64,000 nt of DNA from Portulaca oleracea (Eukaryota; Streptophyta; Magnoliopsida; Caryophyllales; Portulacaceae), in NCBI GenBank assembly GCA_029582165.1, contig CM055876.1, positions 33,425,317-33,489,316 on the forward strand, written 5' to 3'. Below the pieces are notes generated by a model. That model worked only from the letters and a program-made list of their open reading frames with translations. It ran no database searches and had not been told where the DNA came from. Both the position numbers and the translations under genes were made by a program. How positions within the stretch are numbered: position 1 is the first letter of the stretch; each line of letters begins with the position of its first letter. This document shows, piece after piece, positions 13,865 to 29,623 of this stretch.

Positions 13865-14669
13865 CTACATGTACTCCACCATCGAACCCAGAAAAACCCT
13901 CGTTTCTCTTCTTATTGTTGTCTTTGTCTTTGTGTTTCGCCCTCATTGATCTCGATGCTTCGCCACCACTGCAAACCTACCAATGACGATAATCACATCA
14001 GCCTGCCCTGGGTTGATTCGAACTCGATTAGGGTTGAATGGGAAGAAATAAAATCGAATTGAATCGAATTGGGGATTGAATTGAGAATTGAATGAAGGAA
14101 TTGAATGAGAAAAAGAAGAGGGAGCTCTAGGGTAGAGGATGGGTGCTTAGGAGGCTTCGAACAGTCCAGTCTTTCTTTCACGGGGAAACGGGAGTCGTTA
14201 AACACTCTCCTCTCCCTCTCTCTCTTTACCAATTTTATTTTATGAATTTTCTTTTGTTGTCTCTAGTAGTAATTCTCTCATTTATAATGTGGTTTTTGGA
14301 CAATTAATCCTTTACAATTCCAAAATATTAATAAATAATATATAATCTCCAATACCTTTTTTAATAATGTAATTTTATTAAAAAGTTCAACAATATTTTT
14401 CATTATCAATCTAACTACACTTCTTTGGTAGTATTATATCCATTTCTTAATATTTGTCATTTTTGAATTTCCATACAGTCTCTTATTCTTGACTTTGATG
14501 ATAAGTTTCAATCAAATATTTATTTAAAAAAATATAAATTATACTTTTATGTAAGTATTTTCACCATGAAATTAATGATAGTAGTTTCACATATTAGATT
14601 ATTACGTATGTTGAAAAATTCATAATTAAAGATTTTAATAGTTGATTGCACAATTTTCAAATTGAGTGG
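13865..14669. other. Upstream region of the UBP25-like gene
   Basis: It holds the 5' leader and promoter of the minus-strand protease gene. A CT-rich run at 14203-14226 reads as GA-rich on the coding strand. A possible leader-intron acceptor (TTTGCAG on the minus strand) lies near 13975. 14230-14669 is AT-rich with no recognised feature. Confidence 0.4.
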
Positions 14670-14826
14670 CCTGTTCTTTGGATTGGAGAAAATGATGTTT
14701 GGATGGATTGGATTGAATTAGATTCTTTTTTGGGGAATTGTGTTTTTAGAGAGAAAACTGTTTTGAGGAATTGTGTAAAATTTGGATTGAATTGGATTAG
14801 AAAGAGTTACCAATCCAAAGAACAGG
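14670..14826. mobile_element. Short MITE with perfect 17-bp terminal inverted repeats
   Basis: The ends are CCTGTTCTTTGGATTGG and CCAATCCAAAGAACAGG, a perfect 17-bp inverted pair around a 123-bp core built of GGATTGGATTGAATT-like motifs. The CCTGTTCTTT terminus resembles the family at 21663, 44972 and 47434. Non-coding. Confidence 0.75.
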
Positions 14827-15734
14827 TATAAAGGTTAAAATTTATTTTTCTTATCCCTAATTACTTATTATTTTGCATCTTCAATGAATAGAAGTGATAA
14901 GACACAATCTAAGTCACTACTACATTTATGTGTTCATAACTTATCAAGTTAAAGGGTCGCAACAATTGAATTGTTATCGTCTAATGGCGAGGTAATGCAT
15001 TCAGTAATGCATTCGAGTACACCGTCTTGCAAAAATGCAAAGTTTTGTGCACTAGGCTCCCCTGATATAATTTATCAAGCTAATTCAAAAGGTCCAAACT
15101 ACTTCTGGTTGTCAACATTAGGATTCAGCGTTTCAAAAGTTTAAACTCAAATTCCCCAACTATTAACATGATTCTATTTTCATGAATCACACTTGCCTTT
15201 TGAGACTTCAAATCCAAGAACAGAAGACAGAAGATTGGTAACAATAACACTAAGAATAGCTTGATCCAGGTAAGAATTGTGTTCAATATACAAAAATGGT
15301 TCCCACACCAACTTTACAATTACAGCATATGAAACATAGAATCTGTATACTGTATTCATGTATTAAAAAAAATGAAACCATCAATGGGGGCAGTCTGAAT
15401 CTCACTTTCTGAAACCAATTTCTGCTAAGTATCACAACAACTTTGCAGCAGTCTGCATTTCACAGATCATCCCAAAACTGCAGTTCCAGATTTGCAGTTC
15501 TGCACTCGATAAATTTTCGCTTTTCCTGTGACAATCAAAGAGAATGAAATGCCCGTTTGCCTGAGAAACCCTCCCCCAAAACTAGCTACTGCAATCCAGA
15601 GCAGCATTAATTAGCATTGGCAACCAGGATATACTGTAGTAGATAAAAAGGTACATAGGAAACTTGCAAGTGCAACAATATAGTAACCTTGAATTGCACA
15701 AAAGTTGTATCTTGTGTGTATGTCGGTCCATTGG
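14827..15734. other. Spacer downstream of the transporter gene
   Basis: No coding segment was recognised. The right half is probably the 3' untranslated region of the minus-strand transporter gene that stops at 15735. Confidence 0.45.
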
Positions 15735-18700
15735 CTATCGTTCCTGAGAGGTTCTGGAGACCATTGGTATTGATTCTTCAGATTGTGCTTCTTTAGAAGA
15801 ATCGCCTTTTGATGCTTCCTTCTTCAACTTATGGTTGTTATATGCCACAACACCAGCAATAGCTGCACAAACAGATCTCATTCTTAGCATATGGCACTTC
15901 ACTAATGTCAAAATGCAGTTAATTAGGCCACAAAGAGATTGCAAGTCATCAGAAATCAGAATAAAGAAAACAGATAATGAGATATTGGTAAAGGTAAAAC
16001 AGTCAGATTATGGGAAGAAAAAGGATAGGGCCATAGGTAACTTCAACCCGAGTAACCCCTCGGGGACAAAAAGGAAAAGCCCATAAGAGAAAGCATCCAG
16101 CTTGAAAATATTAGGGCTGTCAAAAATCCAGGTGTGGGTCATTTTAGGTCCGGCTGAATCGGACATCATTCAATTCCCAGTTTTTTGGGCATTTTCGGGC
16201 CGGACAATTCGGATTTTGGACAAGTCTAAATGCAGGTCAAAATCGGGTTCAAACAATAGAATACGGATATTGCGTCCGAATTTTTGGCCAAATCGGTCAT
16301 TGTCAAAGTTCACCCAATTTTTTCAGGGTCGGACTGAACTGGTTATTTAAACCAGATAGTCTTTTGACAGCCCTAGAAAACATTAACCATCTGAACTCAG
16401 AGGAAACAGACAAATATACTACCTATTCCATAACCCAACAAGTTTATGGCTGTTAGCTTTGTATCAGCAAAAAGAAGAGCAGACAACAGCACAACCACCC
16501 AATCTTTCACCACCCCAGCAACGCGAATAGTTAGGGCACTCGTATGTGAGATCACCAGAAACACTGACAGGTTAAGGGCAAAAGTGCAGAGCGAGTTGAG
16601 CATTAGCACAGTAATTGGAAAATTCCACGTTGCATTTGCATCAATCTTAGGCTTCTCCAGGAATATCCACGGAATCAATAAGCAAAGGGCACTGCAAAAC
16701 CAAAGCTATGTCAACAAGATGGTCAAGATGGACAGACGGATGCTAGAACATATGTATGTATACATATGTACCTGCAGGGACTGACATAATACATAATCGA
16801 TATGGGATTTAGCTTCAGTCCCTTTCTTTTCACAAAAATCTCCATAAAGATGAGCCTCAGGGCTTCTCCAACTACACCTCCCATTTGGTAAACCACACCG
16901 ACCCAATTGATGCTTATCTCGCCATAAGAAGCGATTACTACACCGAGACTTATGACTGACATGATCAACAGCATTCTGCAGCTCATCATTTCAAGTCCAG
17001 CTGCCACCCCAAGGATAAAAACAGCAACCGGCACTGCAGTTGTCATGCAGACATAGTTATTGGTATCACAATTCATTAACAGTACACAAACTTTTTTGTT
17101 TGTTTTTACAAGGGTAAGCATTACATTCACTGGACCCTCTCTACACAAGTGAACCACAGTAAGATTACAACTTTACAAGTAGAGAGGGGGTCACACAACC
17201 ACCAGACTAGGCCCAACAGAGGCCTAGACCGGAAAACACACCCAGAAGAAGCCTCCAGGAGAACCAGAATATTCACCAAGGAAATCTTGGCCACTAGGAT
17301 TCGAATCCTGGTGGGGAGGATAAATCTCCAACTCCCATACCACTAAACTGACTAAAGCACCATGCTTCTGGTAACAATACAGATACTCATTAACCAGAAT
17401 TCAGATAACTGGAAATTGCTCATGGAAAACCTGACTCTGGCTAGTGCTCACTGCTCACCCACCCGTCAATCCATCATATGAATCTTGATGCATGTGCAAA
17501 CATGTAACAATGCTCCCAGAAATGTAAATACAAATAGTCAAAAGATGACAGACTTACTAACTGCCTTCAGCATTTGTGCAAATGCTACTGAAATATAAAG
17601 GTATGCTGTATTCCCCAACCATAAGGTCATTGCAAACATTGCACCAATAGGTATGACTGAAGTGACATATCTGCAAGGAAACATTGGTTAGGGTGCAAAA
17701 TACATAAGAAAACTAATTTAAAATCAAGTGCAGAGCAAGGGACATGTCCAATTAGGAATCAAAACATAGTCAGCAACCAGCACTTCACTTGCCAAAAAAG
17801 TCTAAAATCCATACGAGTTTTCATCACCCAAATCTTGATGAAGGTGGCAATCAAAGAAAAGAAAAGGATCCTTCCAACAATCATCCGTTGCCTAGAGAAA
17901 ATTGATAAGAGAAGGAGTTTGCTTACAGAATTGGGTTTTAGGGTATATCACATAATATTATGCCAGGTCGGATTTGATTAGCCCTAATAATGTAGAAACA
18001 ATCGCAAGAAACATCACATAGATTGGAGCAGGATATGTACAATTCATTCTTACATGTCTAAGGTCATCCCCTCTTCAACTTTAAGTATCTGAAAGAAGAC
18101 GAAAGTTAATCAAGAATAGCGTGTCAGCAAAAACAAGGTAAGTAAGCATATCATATCCAACTGAGAAAACACATAAATCACTTACCTTGAAAACCTTTGT
18201 AAGCATGAAGCACAAAACAGAGGAGAATACCATGTGAAGAAGAGTCAAACCAAGAGGATATGGAAAGTTTATCTCCTTTGATGACAAGACCCACTGCATG
18301 AAGCAATTAGTTTCAAACTTCAATGCTTCCCTTTCAATCCCAACTAGTAATAAAAATGCACTGTATAGTTGTCCCAGAGGGCAATACCAATAGCAATTAC
18401 CATTCAACAACAAAGTCTAGGACGCTTAGATAGCCCAAAGACCTCAGTTTTCTCCAAGATTGGCTAAGGGGCTTATTCTTTGCAGATACACACATTCCAA
18501 ACCTTCTATCACTATTTTTATCCACAAACATTTTTTCCACCATTTGGTACATAGTTCCAGTGGCCCAGTGGGAATATATTGCATGGTTTTCAGAACCATC
18601 TGACTATAGAATTAGAATCAGAAGCCCAATGTTGGGCTGCTCAGGGATATTGTAGCTTTATGAAACATACAAGAAAGAAAGACATTCAATCATACCCATC

Positions 18701-19485
18701 TAACAAAACCTTTGAAATGGTAGATTAAATTATCAACCATAAGAACTCTACATAGTACAGAAGCACATTGCCCATTTTATAGCCTTCTACTTTTAGATAA
18801 ACAAATAGGCTATCTCTGCATGCAGCTTAACAAAAATACATTCATGACCTTCATATTTCCACACACTGGATGTCATAAACTCCAGAGGAAAACCCTAGTA
18901 ATCCACATTGAAACAGTGTATTCAAATTGGAAACTTGCTGCTTCACAAACGCAAAATTTAAGAAAAAGGGCAACATGAAAGTATAACTATAACACATAAA
19001 TTAAACAAGAATTAACCGCAACTAGTCTCAATTCCCCTCCAAATCCTCTCTTCATCCACCTTTGTTGCACAATCAACAAAACCCTAAAAATGCAACTTCA
19101 TGGAATGTGAATGGAATTCACCCCTGAGCAATTGCGGTTGGCACAAACACAGAGAATCAAAAGCATGGGGGATCCAACATCAAATGCAACTTCATCCACC
19201 ATTGTTGCTCAATCAACAAAACCCTAAAAATGGAACTTCATGAAACTTGAACAGAATTCACTTTTGAGAAATTCGGGTTGGCACAAACAATCAAAATATC
19301 GGAAAGATCCAACATGAAAATGCGAATGAATCAGAATGTGAACACGACGAATGGCTAGGGGTAGGGCTAGGGCAAGGTACCTTGTTGAAGAAAATCTGAC
19401 CACTTGAGAGGGCGATGTAAAGGAGGAGATAAAGGTAAGTAACAACGCCATCTTTAAACAACTTGTTGTTGGGTCGATCCGCCAT
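15735..19485 (-). CDS. Sugar-phosphate/phosphate translocator-like transporter (At3g14410 type)
   Basis: Seven exons: 19381-19485, 18186-18293, 18054-18088, 17558-17670, 16772-17033, 16423-16691 and 15735-15862; 1020 bp, 339 residues. It belongs to the triose-phosphate-translocator/nucleotide-sugar-transporter branch of the drug/metabolite superfamily, with about ten hydrophobic helices. Such proteins usually sit in Golgi, ER or plastid-derived membranes, and the substrate cannot be read from sequence. Conserved stretches include IALSSGQIFFNKWVLSSKEI, FPYPLGLTLLHM, WLGNTAYLYISVAFAQMLKA, MGGVVGEALRLIFME, TSALTIRVAGVVKDW and AYNNHKLKKEASK, all typical of Arabidopsis At3g14410. There is no N-terminal transit peptide, which argues against a classical plastid translocator. 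The hydrophilic C-tail is rich in Glu, Lys and Ser. Introns 4 and 6 carry mobile elements. Confidence 0.92.
16112..16375. mobile_element. hAT-like MITE in intron 6 of the transporter gene
   Basis: Perfect 14-bp terminal inverted repeats TAGGGCTGTCAAAA and TTTTGACAGCCCTA bound a 264-bp element. The flanks GAAAATAT (16104-16111) and GAAAACAT (16376-16383) form an 8-bp target duplication with one mismatch, as expected for hAT elements. The interior is rich in TTCGGGC, GGGTC and GGCCGGAC motifs shared with several other segments of the window. Confidence 0.8.
17100..17362 (-). mobile_element. tRNA-derived SINE-like element in intron 4 of the transporter gene
   Basis: Read on the minus strand, the head resembles a tRNA promoter: an A box TTTAGTCAGTTTAGTGG near 17340-17357 and a B box GGATTCGAATCC at 17298-17309. 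A GC-richer body of about 200 bp and a short A-rich tail near 17100 follow. No clear target duplication was found, so the boundaries are approximate. Confidence 0.6.
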
Positions 19486-20289
19486 TGCTAGTAGTAGTAC
19501 AACTTGGGAAGCAAGCAATCAATCCCTAATTGAGAAAATCAAGGATGAAGAAGAAGAAAAGGGTTAATTTGCAGAAAAGAAAGAGAAATAGGGGCTTTTT
19601 GTTGAGGGGGTTTTGCATACTTGGCAATGGAGTGAGTGCTAATCCAACCCCCATACGTAAGTTTTCTTCTCTCTTTTTGAGAAAAATAAACAATTCATTC
19701 ATGTTGTTGATGTTGCACCGACGGGATTGCGAACATAGTACTACATCCGTTCACTTTAAAGCTTGATTGATTGATAAACCTATTTTTGAGATTCAACCTC
19801 TCATAAATTTATTACTTTATTGATGTTTGAATGTAGATCTGAAAATTCTATCATGTTTGACAAAATTAGTGTTTTTACTCTGTTAGACAGCGGATAATGG
19901 TTTAAGCAACGAATAGCGGTTTAAGTAGCGGATAGCGGATGTCTAGTCAGTCAAATCAAAATAGTGTTCGGTAAATTTAGCGGTTGAATAACAGATTAAT
20001 GTGAATTGATAATGATATTAACAATTTCCATAGATAAAATTTTCAAAGAGTATTTTTAGATCGAAAATATGAAACGTACTCTAATCGCTAAACGTTAACT
20101 TTCTTAATATTTCACAAAACGCTCATTAAAACGATATATGCTCCGTAAAACGTTAGCTTACCGCACGCTAATATTTATGTAATTAGAGTTTTAACTTGGT
20201 CAAGACGCTAAACACTACCCCAAACACTAGTACGGAACACAACCATAATGGATTTATTAGCTCGTAAAATTTAGTGTGTCTCGAATATT
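19486..20289. repeat. Upstream region of the transporter gene with a GCGGATA-type repeat
   Basis: The first 100 bp contain the leader and promoter of the minus-strand transporter gene. From about 19860 to 20250 the sequence repeats AGCGGATA and TAGCGGTT motifs and contains GTTAGACAGCGGATAATGG, whose inverse recurs near 23920-23970 in a glycolate oxidase intron. It is probably a non-autonomous DNA transposon with eroded ends. Confidence 0.5.
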
Positions 20290-21035
20290 CAAATTTGTTT
20301 GAGTCAAATTAAACTGCGTTTGGTCCACATTTGTCCGAATTTTACGGTCCTTCAATTCGGTCATGATTGCAAAATTAGGTCGGCCACCGCGAATCGCGTC
20401 AATAACAATTTTACTGTCACTTTCCATAATTATGTTGGAGTAACAATGATTTTAGGCTTCTCACATATCATTTCTCATTGCAATCGCTTTAGCCACCAAC
20501 AAGGAGGCGTGACCTAGGTTGAATGATTGAGCAACTACATTGGATCTCTCCAGTCTCAGAAGATGAAACCTCCGTATGCACCAAGCGTAGATCTAGCTCC
20601 GTCAAAGTTGATCTTTACCGCTTCCTCGTTGGTCAGTCCAAGACAACCACCTGCTATTTTGTCGGGGACTGCTGCCGCTAGGCTCCAAGATAACATCTTG
20701 AAACAAAGGATCTAGTCTAATTTAGATTCTTCATTAAGCACATGATTTCTTACCCTGATTAAAATATTATTAAAATTAGGACGAATGTTGCAAAATACCA
20801 ACTCGTCTCTCACCTTCCAAATGCTCCAAAGAAGAGCTACCAGTCTATCCAAATAAGAAGAACTGCAATTCTTCTTAAAAATTACGAGATCATTCAAAAT
20901 AAAAGACTAATCCGAAAGGGGTTGTGCAGGAAGTCAAGCATGCGTAACAACTTTCTCCCAAATTTCTTTGACAATATGACAATTCAAGAAAATATGACCA
21001 AAATTTTCCTCTGTTGAACTGCAGGCAGGATAGGA
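20290..21035 (-). mobile_element. Decayed LINE remnant (zinc-knuckle and RNase H region)
   Basis: On the minus strand the order is a zf-RVT-like stretch (GHIFLNCHIVKEIWEKV), then LLWSIWKVRDELVF near 20820-20870. An RNase H start follows (VKINFDGA near 20600), and then ESDSKIVIDAI near 20390. These are collinear with the better-preserved LINE at 28510-29610, but stops and frame breaks interrupt every segment. No reverse transcriptase domain is present. Confidence 0.65.
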
Positions 21036-21662
21036 GATATCAACATTGAGTGAGAATGATAATATTAATGATGTGAATGTGAATACAAATATCAATGATG
21101 TGCTTGAATTTAAGTTTTCATTATGATTTAACTTTCAATCACCATATCCTTTTAATAGTTTATAATAATACATGGATGAAAATGTAAACCAAATGTCCAC
21201 ATTTTAAAATTTACTCAATTACTATAATTTACAGGTAAAAAAAAACATTTTTCAATGCTTTACTAACTAACAGTCGTCAAGTACATTTGGTTCATTGTTG
21301 CTGGCAAAGAATGCTTGCGGGTTAGGTGGCGCATTCATACTTTGGACAGACCATGATGCCAAGAGAATTGTAGTAGTAGAAACAAATTATATTTGTATAT
21401 AATTTTTGCTAGGAATGATAAAATTAGTAAATTTATAAAAGCAATTGTAAATATTACGTCAAAATTGTAAAGTAGTAAATATTGCATAGTGTAATAAACT
21501 AATTAAAATGACAAATATTTAGAAACAATGATCAACTACAGGCAAGCATATATAAAACCAATTGAGACATAGTTTTCATAAGAGAAAAAAGAAGAGTATT
21601 ATTATACAAAGAAGGCAAGAGCAGCCATCTTAAAGTTGATAAGCATCCACTAATGACAATAA
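21036..21662. other. AT-rich spacer
   Basis: AT-rich sequence with short GATAATATTAATGATGTGAAT-like near-repeats at 21055-21105. No gene was seen. Confidence 0.4.
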
Positions 21663-21832
21663 GGCCCCGATATTTTTTACGGTGCGGTTGCGGTACGGTT
21701 GGTTGTGGTGTGGTAGAATGTGGAAGGCCAAAAAATGGAAATGGTAAGTTTATAATAGGTTGTGGTGGAAATTTGTAAGTTGTAGTGCGGTGTGGTACCG
21801 CAGACCCACCAACCATAAAAAATAACGGGGCC
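21663..21832. mobile_element. PIF/Harbinger-like MITE downstream of glycolate oxidase
   Basis: The ends GGCCCCGATATTTTTTACGG and its inverse near 21815-21832 are flanked by the trinucleotide TAA on both sides (21660-21662 and 21833-21835). Three-base TAA/TTA duplications mark the PIF/Harbinger superfamily. The interior is built of GGTGCGGTTGTGG-type motifs shared with elements at about 28125, 34240, 44972 and 47434. Confidence 0.75.
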
Positions 21833-22015
21833 TAAGTAAAGTGAAAAATGCAAGCGATGTTGGACAAAACACTTTAAAGCTTAAAAATATAATGCTTCCA
21901 TGATTTGTGCTCAAATGCAGGCTCCAATATTGCACCCTGAGATAGGAAAGGAGAAATTAAAGGGTTGGATTTGTGAATTGAAGATCTGGATGTTGATACT
22001 TGAATTTATGATTGA

Positions 22016-26729
<4,714 letters not shown>

Positions 26730-27974
26730 CTTCGATCACCCTACAACTCTAACCTTTTCTTCCTACAAACTGCACTGAGTTTTGAGAGAAAATGGAGAGG
26801 GAAATGTAGGCTGAGGATATGCTTATGAGAAAGACATGACTAGAGTAGAGCACTACTTGAGGTGATAAATATTACCACATTTTCTATCTTTTTCTCTATT
26901 TTTCAGTGCTACATATTTTATTTCATATTCCATTATATGCAAGTCCTGCACAAAGGATATTTAATGATAGCTACTTGTTTACTAAACAAGTGTAGTTTCA
27001 ATATTTGTCATTATGGGATACATGCAGTCAAATTTTATAAATTTTAACTGATAATTATTTAAAAGATATGATACAGATTTGATATTTTAAATTCACTTCA
27101 TTGAAGATCGTGATAGATAATAAGGGAAAGAGGGACAATGATTCTTAATCTCTAGTTGATGTTTATAATTTGGAGATAAGATTGATAACAATTAAAATCC
27201 TCAAATGGGTCAAGATAAATTTGTGAAATATGAATTAAACTTTTCTTGGACAATAGGGGAATAAAAAAGAGAAAAGTATGATTGAGGAAGGAAAAGACAA
27301 ATTGTAGATGAGGACGAGCAATTGGAGGGTTAGAAATACACACTTTGAAACCAAGTACTCCTCATCCACAGAAACTAATGTGTGTTTCACAGTTTTTCAA
27401 CATTATATTATCAATTTCTGTGATACCCAAATGGATAATGGGAATTAAAAATCCACCCAAAAGATAAAATAATTGTAGGGATGAGAAGGAAAACTACAAA
27501 TCATATCTCTATGATTGTCCCTTTCTTCCTCCTTCCACCTCTAAAAATTATGAAGTTACAAGTATGATATGACAGGACAAAAAATTTGCTTAATGGTGCA
27601 AATTCAAAATCTAATCTTTTTTTATATATAAAAATCTAATCTTTCTAAGGGTAGTTTTTCTTAAATTTAACTCTAATTTCTGATTCTTTTTGGGGTCATA
27701 ATTTTTTTAAAAATTGTAGGAAGTTGTTGGTCAAGTTGATTGGTGACATTAATTGAAGTCATACCAATGCCTTGGCCAAAGTTGATGTAATTAGTAAAAT
27801 GTTTAGGGTTTTTGTTTTTGAGGAATGCTTCATGCAATCATACCATAACAACAACCTTTAATCCACATTTAATTTAGGGTTTTTTGTTGTCAAATAATCC
27901 CATGTCAGTACCACAAGCAAAGTTGCATATAAGTTAAAGTCATTTTGTTATGTTTCACAAAAACAAAATCCATC
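26730..27974. other. Upstream region of glycolate oxidase
   Basis: The promoter and leader of the minus-strand glycolate oxidase gene should lie in the first few hundred bases. The rest is AT-rich, with no recognised gene or repeat. Confidence 0.4.
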
Positions 27975-28126
27975 TTGTTATGTTTCACAAGCTTGGAAGA
28001 GTATTAAAAGTTCATTCTTGTTTATTTGGATGCGGAACTTTAATAAGGTTTTGTTATGTTTTACAAGCTTGGAAGAATATTAAAAGTTCATTCTTGTTTA
28101 TTTGGACGCAAAGCTTTAATAAGGTT
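27975..28126 (+). repeat. 76-bp tandem duplication
   Basis: Two adjacent units begin TTGTTATGTTTCACAAGCTT (27975) and TTGTTATGTTTTACAAGCTT (28051) and run to TTTAATAAGGTT, with only a few differences. A partial third copy of the start (TTTTGTTATGTTTCACAA) lies just upstream near 27945. Confidence 0.85.
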
Positions 28127-28348
28127 CTGTTCTTTTATGCAGCTGGTTGGTTGTGGTTCCACACCGCACCACAACTTTCCAATTTCCACCATAATCTACC
28201 ATTTTTATTTTTATTTATCTTTTTATTAAAGTTTATACAAATTCACATATAATTACTTCCATCACAATCTTCCACAACCCACCACACTTTTTAAATTTCC
28301 ACCACACTGCATCACAATAAACCGCAACCAACCGGAAAAAAGAACGGG
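28124..28348. mobile_element. CTGTTCTTTTATG-type MITE (Harbinger-like family)
   Basis: The left end GGTTCTGTTCTTTTATGCAG and the right end ACCGGAAAAAAGAACGGG are degenerate inverted repeats. The interior is CCACACCGCACCACAAC-like, as in the other family members of the window. Ends have drifted, so coordinates are approximate. Confidence 0.6.
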
Positions 28349-28495
28349 TTAGCAATATTGGTAGCATGACGATCTTTGCTGGTCAAGTTTGTAGTTGTGG
28401 AACATTTTAAGAGAAATGAAAATAAAAAAAAATATCTAATAGTCTAGTACATACTGTATTGATCTATTTTGAACTCTGGCTTATACAATAGTAAC

Positions 28496-29623
28496 ATGTT
28501 GTGTGTCTTGTGATGAGTTAGACTCCGGGCCTAAATGGGAAGGATCTTGGATTTGGAAGCTTGATATCCAACCAAAGCTAAAAATTTTCCTTTGGTTGAT
28601 TTTTCATAATGGTCTCCCATTTAGAGGGAATTTAATGCGTAGGGGTATCAACCTGGACCCTTCCTGCCCTATTTGTCTCCAAGATTTGGAGACTGATTGT
28701 CACCTATTGTTTCAGTGCCATTTCACAAAAAAAGTGTGGGATGTTGCCAAATCCCATAGTTGGCTATCATCTTCTGTCAATTGTCCAACAGACAATAAAG
28801 GTAGCATTATGCTACAAACTCTCAAAAATTCCCTCCCTCCAACGAGTGCTTGAGAGCCTTCTACCTCATATGGAGCATCTGGAAGGAGCGGAATGATTGC
28901 GTCTTCAACAACTCCGTCTTCAACGCCACAAGGGTCATCATTCGAGCCAAGAGAAGCTTTGCAGAATGGCGAGCTAGAAGCAGATTTTCTTATCAAGATC
29001 AACACATTAATCAATGTCAACGATCTCGTTTTCATGTGCCACGCTGTCACAATATTGTCCATGTAGGGTGGAAACAGCTTCACTATGGTTGGGTGAAGTT
29101 GAATTTTGATGGCTCCCTAAACCATCAAGGCTCAGCAGTAGGATTCGTCATTCGTGATCATCTGGGCCATCTTCAAAAAGTTGGTGCCATGCCGGTTAAT
29201 TCACATTCAATTCTGGTGACAGAAGCCTTGGCTCTCCGTTTTGGTCTTCAACAAGCTATAATGGAAGGTTTTTCAAGAATTCAGATTGAAGGTGATAGTC
29301 TTATTCTCATCCAGGCTATCCAAGGGACCGTCCACACACCTTGGCATATTGATATGATTGTTAGAGACATCAAAAACTTAATAAGGCAGTTGGAAAATTC
29401 TACTATTTGCCTCATCTACCGAGAAACAAACTCAGCGGCAGATTGGATGGCTAATCTTGGTCATTCTTTAGACACTGTCGGTCTTTGGAGATGTAGCCAT
29501 TCGGCGACCTTTTCATTTATTATTCGTGAAGATAACTTAGGGAGATGCCTTGATAGAAGGATCCCCTAAGTTCCTGATGTATCTTGTTTACCCGAGTTTA
29601 AAAAAAAAAATGTTGTGTGTCTT
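28496..29623 (+). mobile_element. 5'-truncated LINE insertion with perfect target-site duplication
   Basis: A 14-bp sequence ATGTTGTGTGTCTT occurs at 28496-28509 and again at 29610-29623, directly after an 11-base A tract. The element therefore spans about 28510-29610. It encodes, in order, a zf-RVT zinc knuckle (CPIC near 28660, then Cys and His) and an RNase H domain; the endonuclease and reverse transcriptase are absent. The perfect duplication indicates a fairly recent L1-type insertion, 5'-truncated during target-primed reverse transcription. Confidence 0.9.
28503..29569 (+). pseudogene. LINE ORF2 C-terminal remnant: zf-RVT plus RNase H-like (RVT_3)
   Basis: The first frame (28503-28853) ends in the zinc-knuckle domain, with CPICLQDLETDCHLLFQC as the metal-binding motif. 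The second frame (from about 28838 to 29569) continues with IWSIWKERNDCVF and a full RNase H fold. Its acidic residues lie in WVKLNFDGSL, TEALALRFGL and IEGDSLILIQ, followed by ETNSAADWMANLGH. A small indel around 28838-28853 separates the two frames. The RNase H part looks intact, but the protein as a whole is broken and has no start of its own, so host function is unlikely. Confidence 0.85.

Noticed and set aside
28850..29569. Stand-alone RNase H host gene
   Set aside because: The frame lies within a LINE bounded by a target duplication and A tail, and it lacks its own start context.
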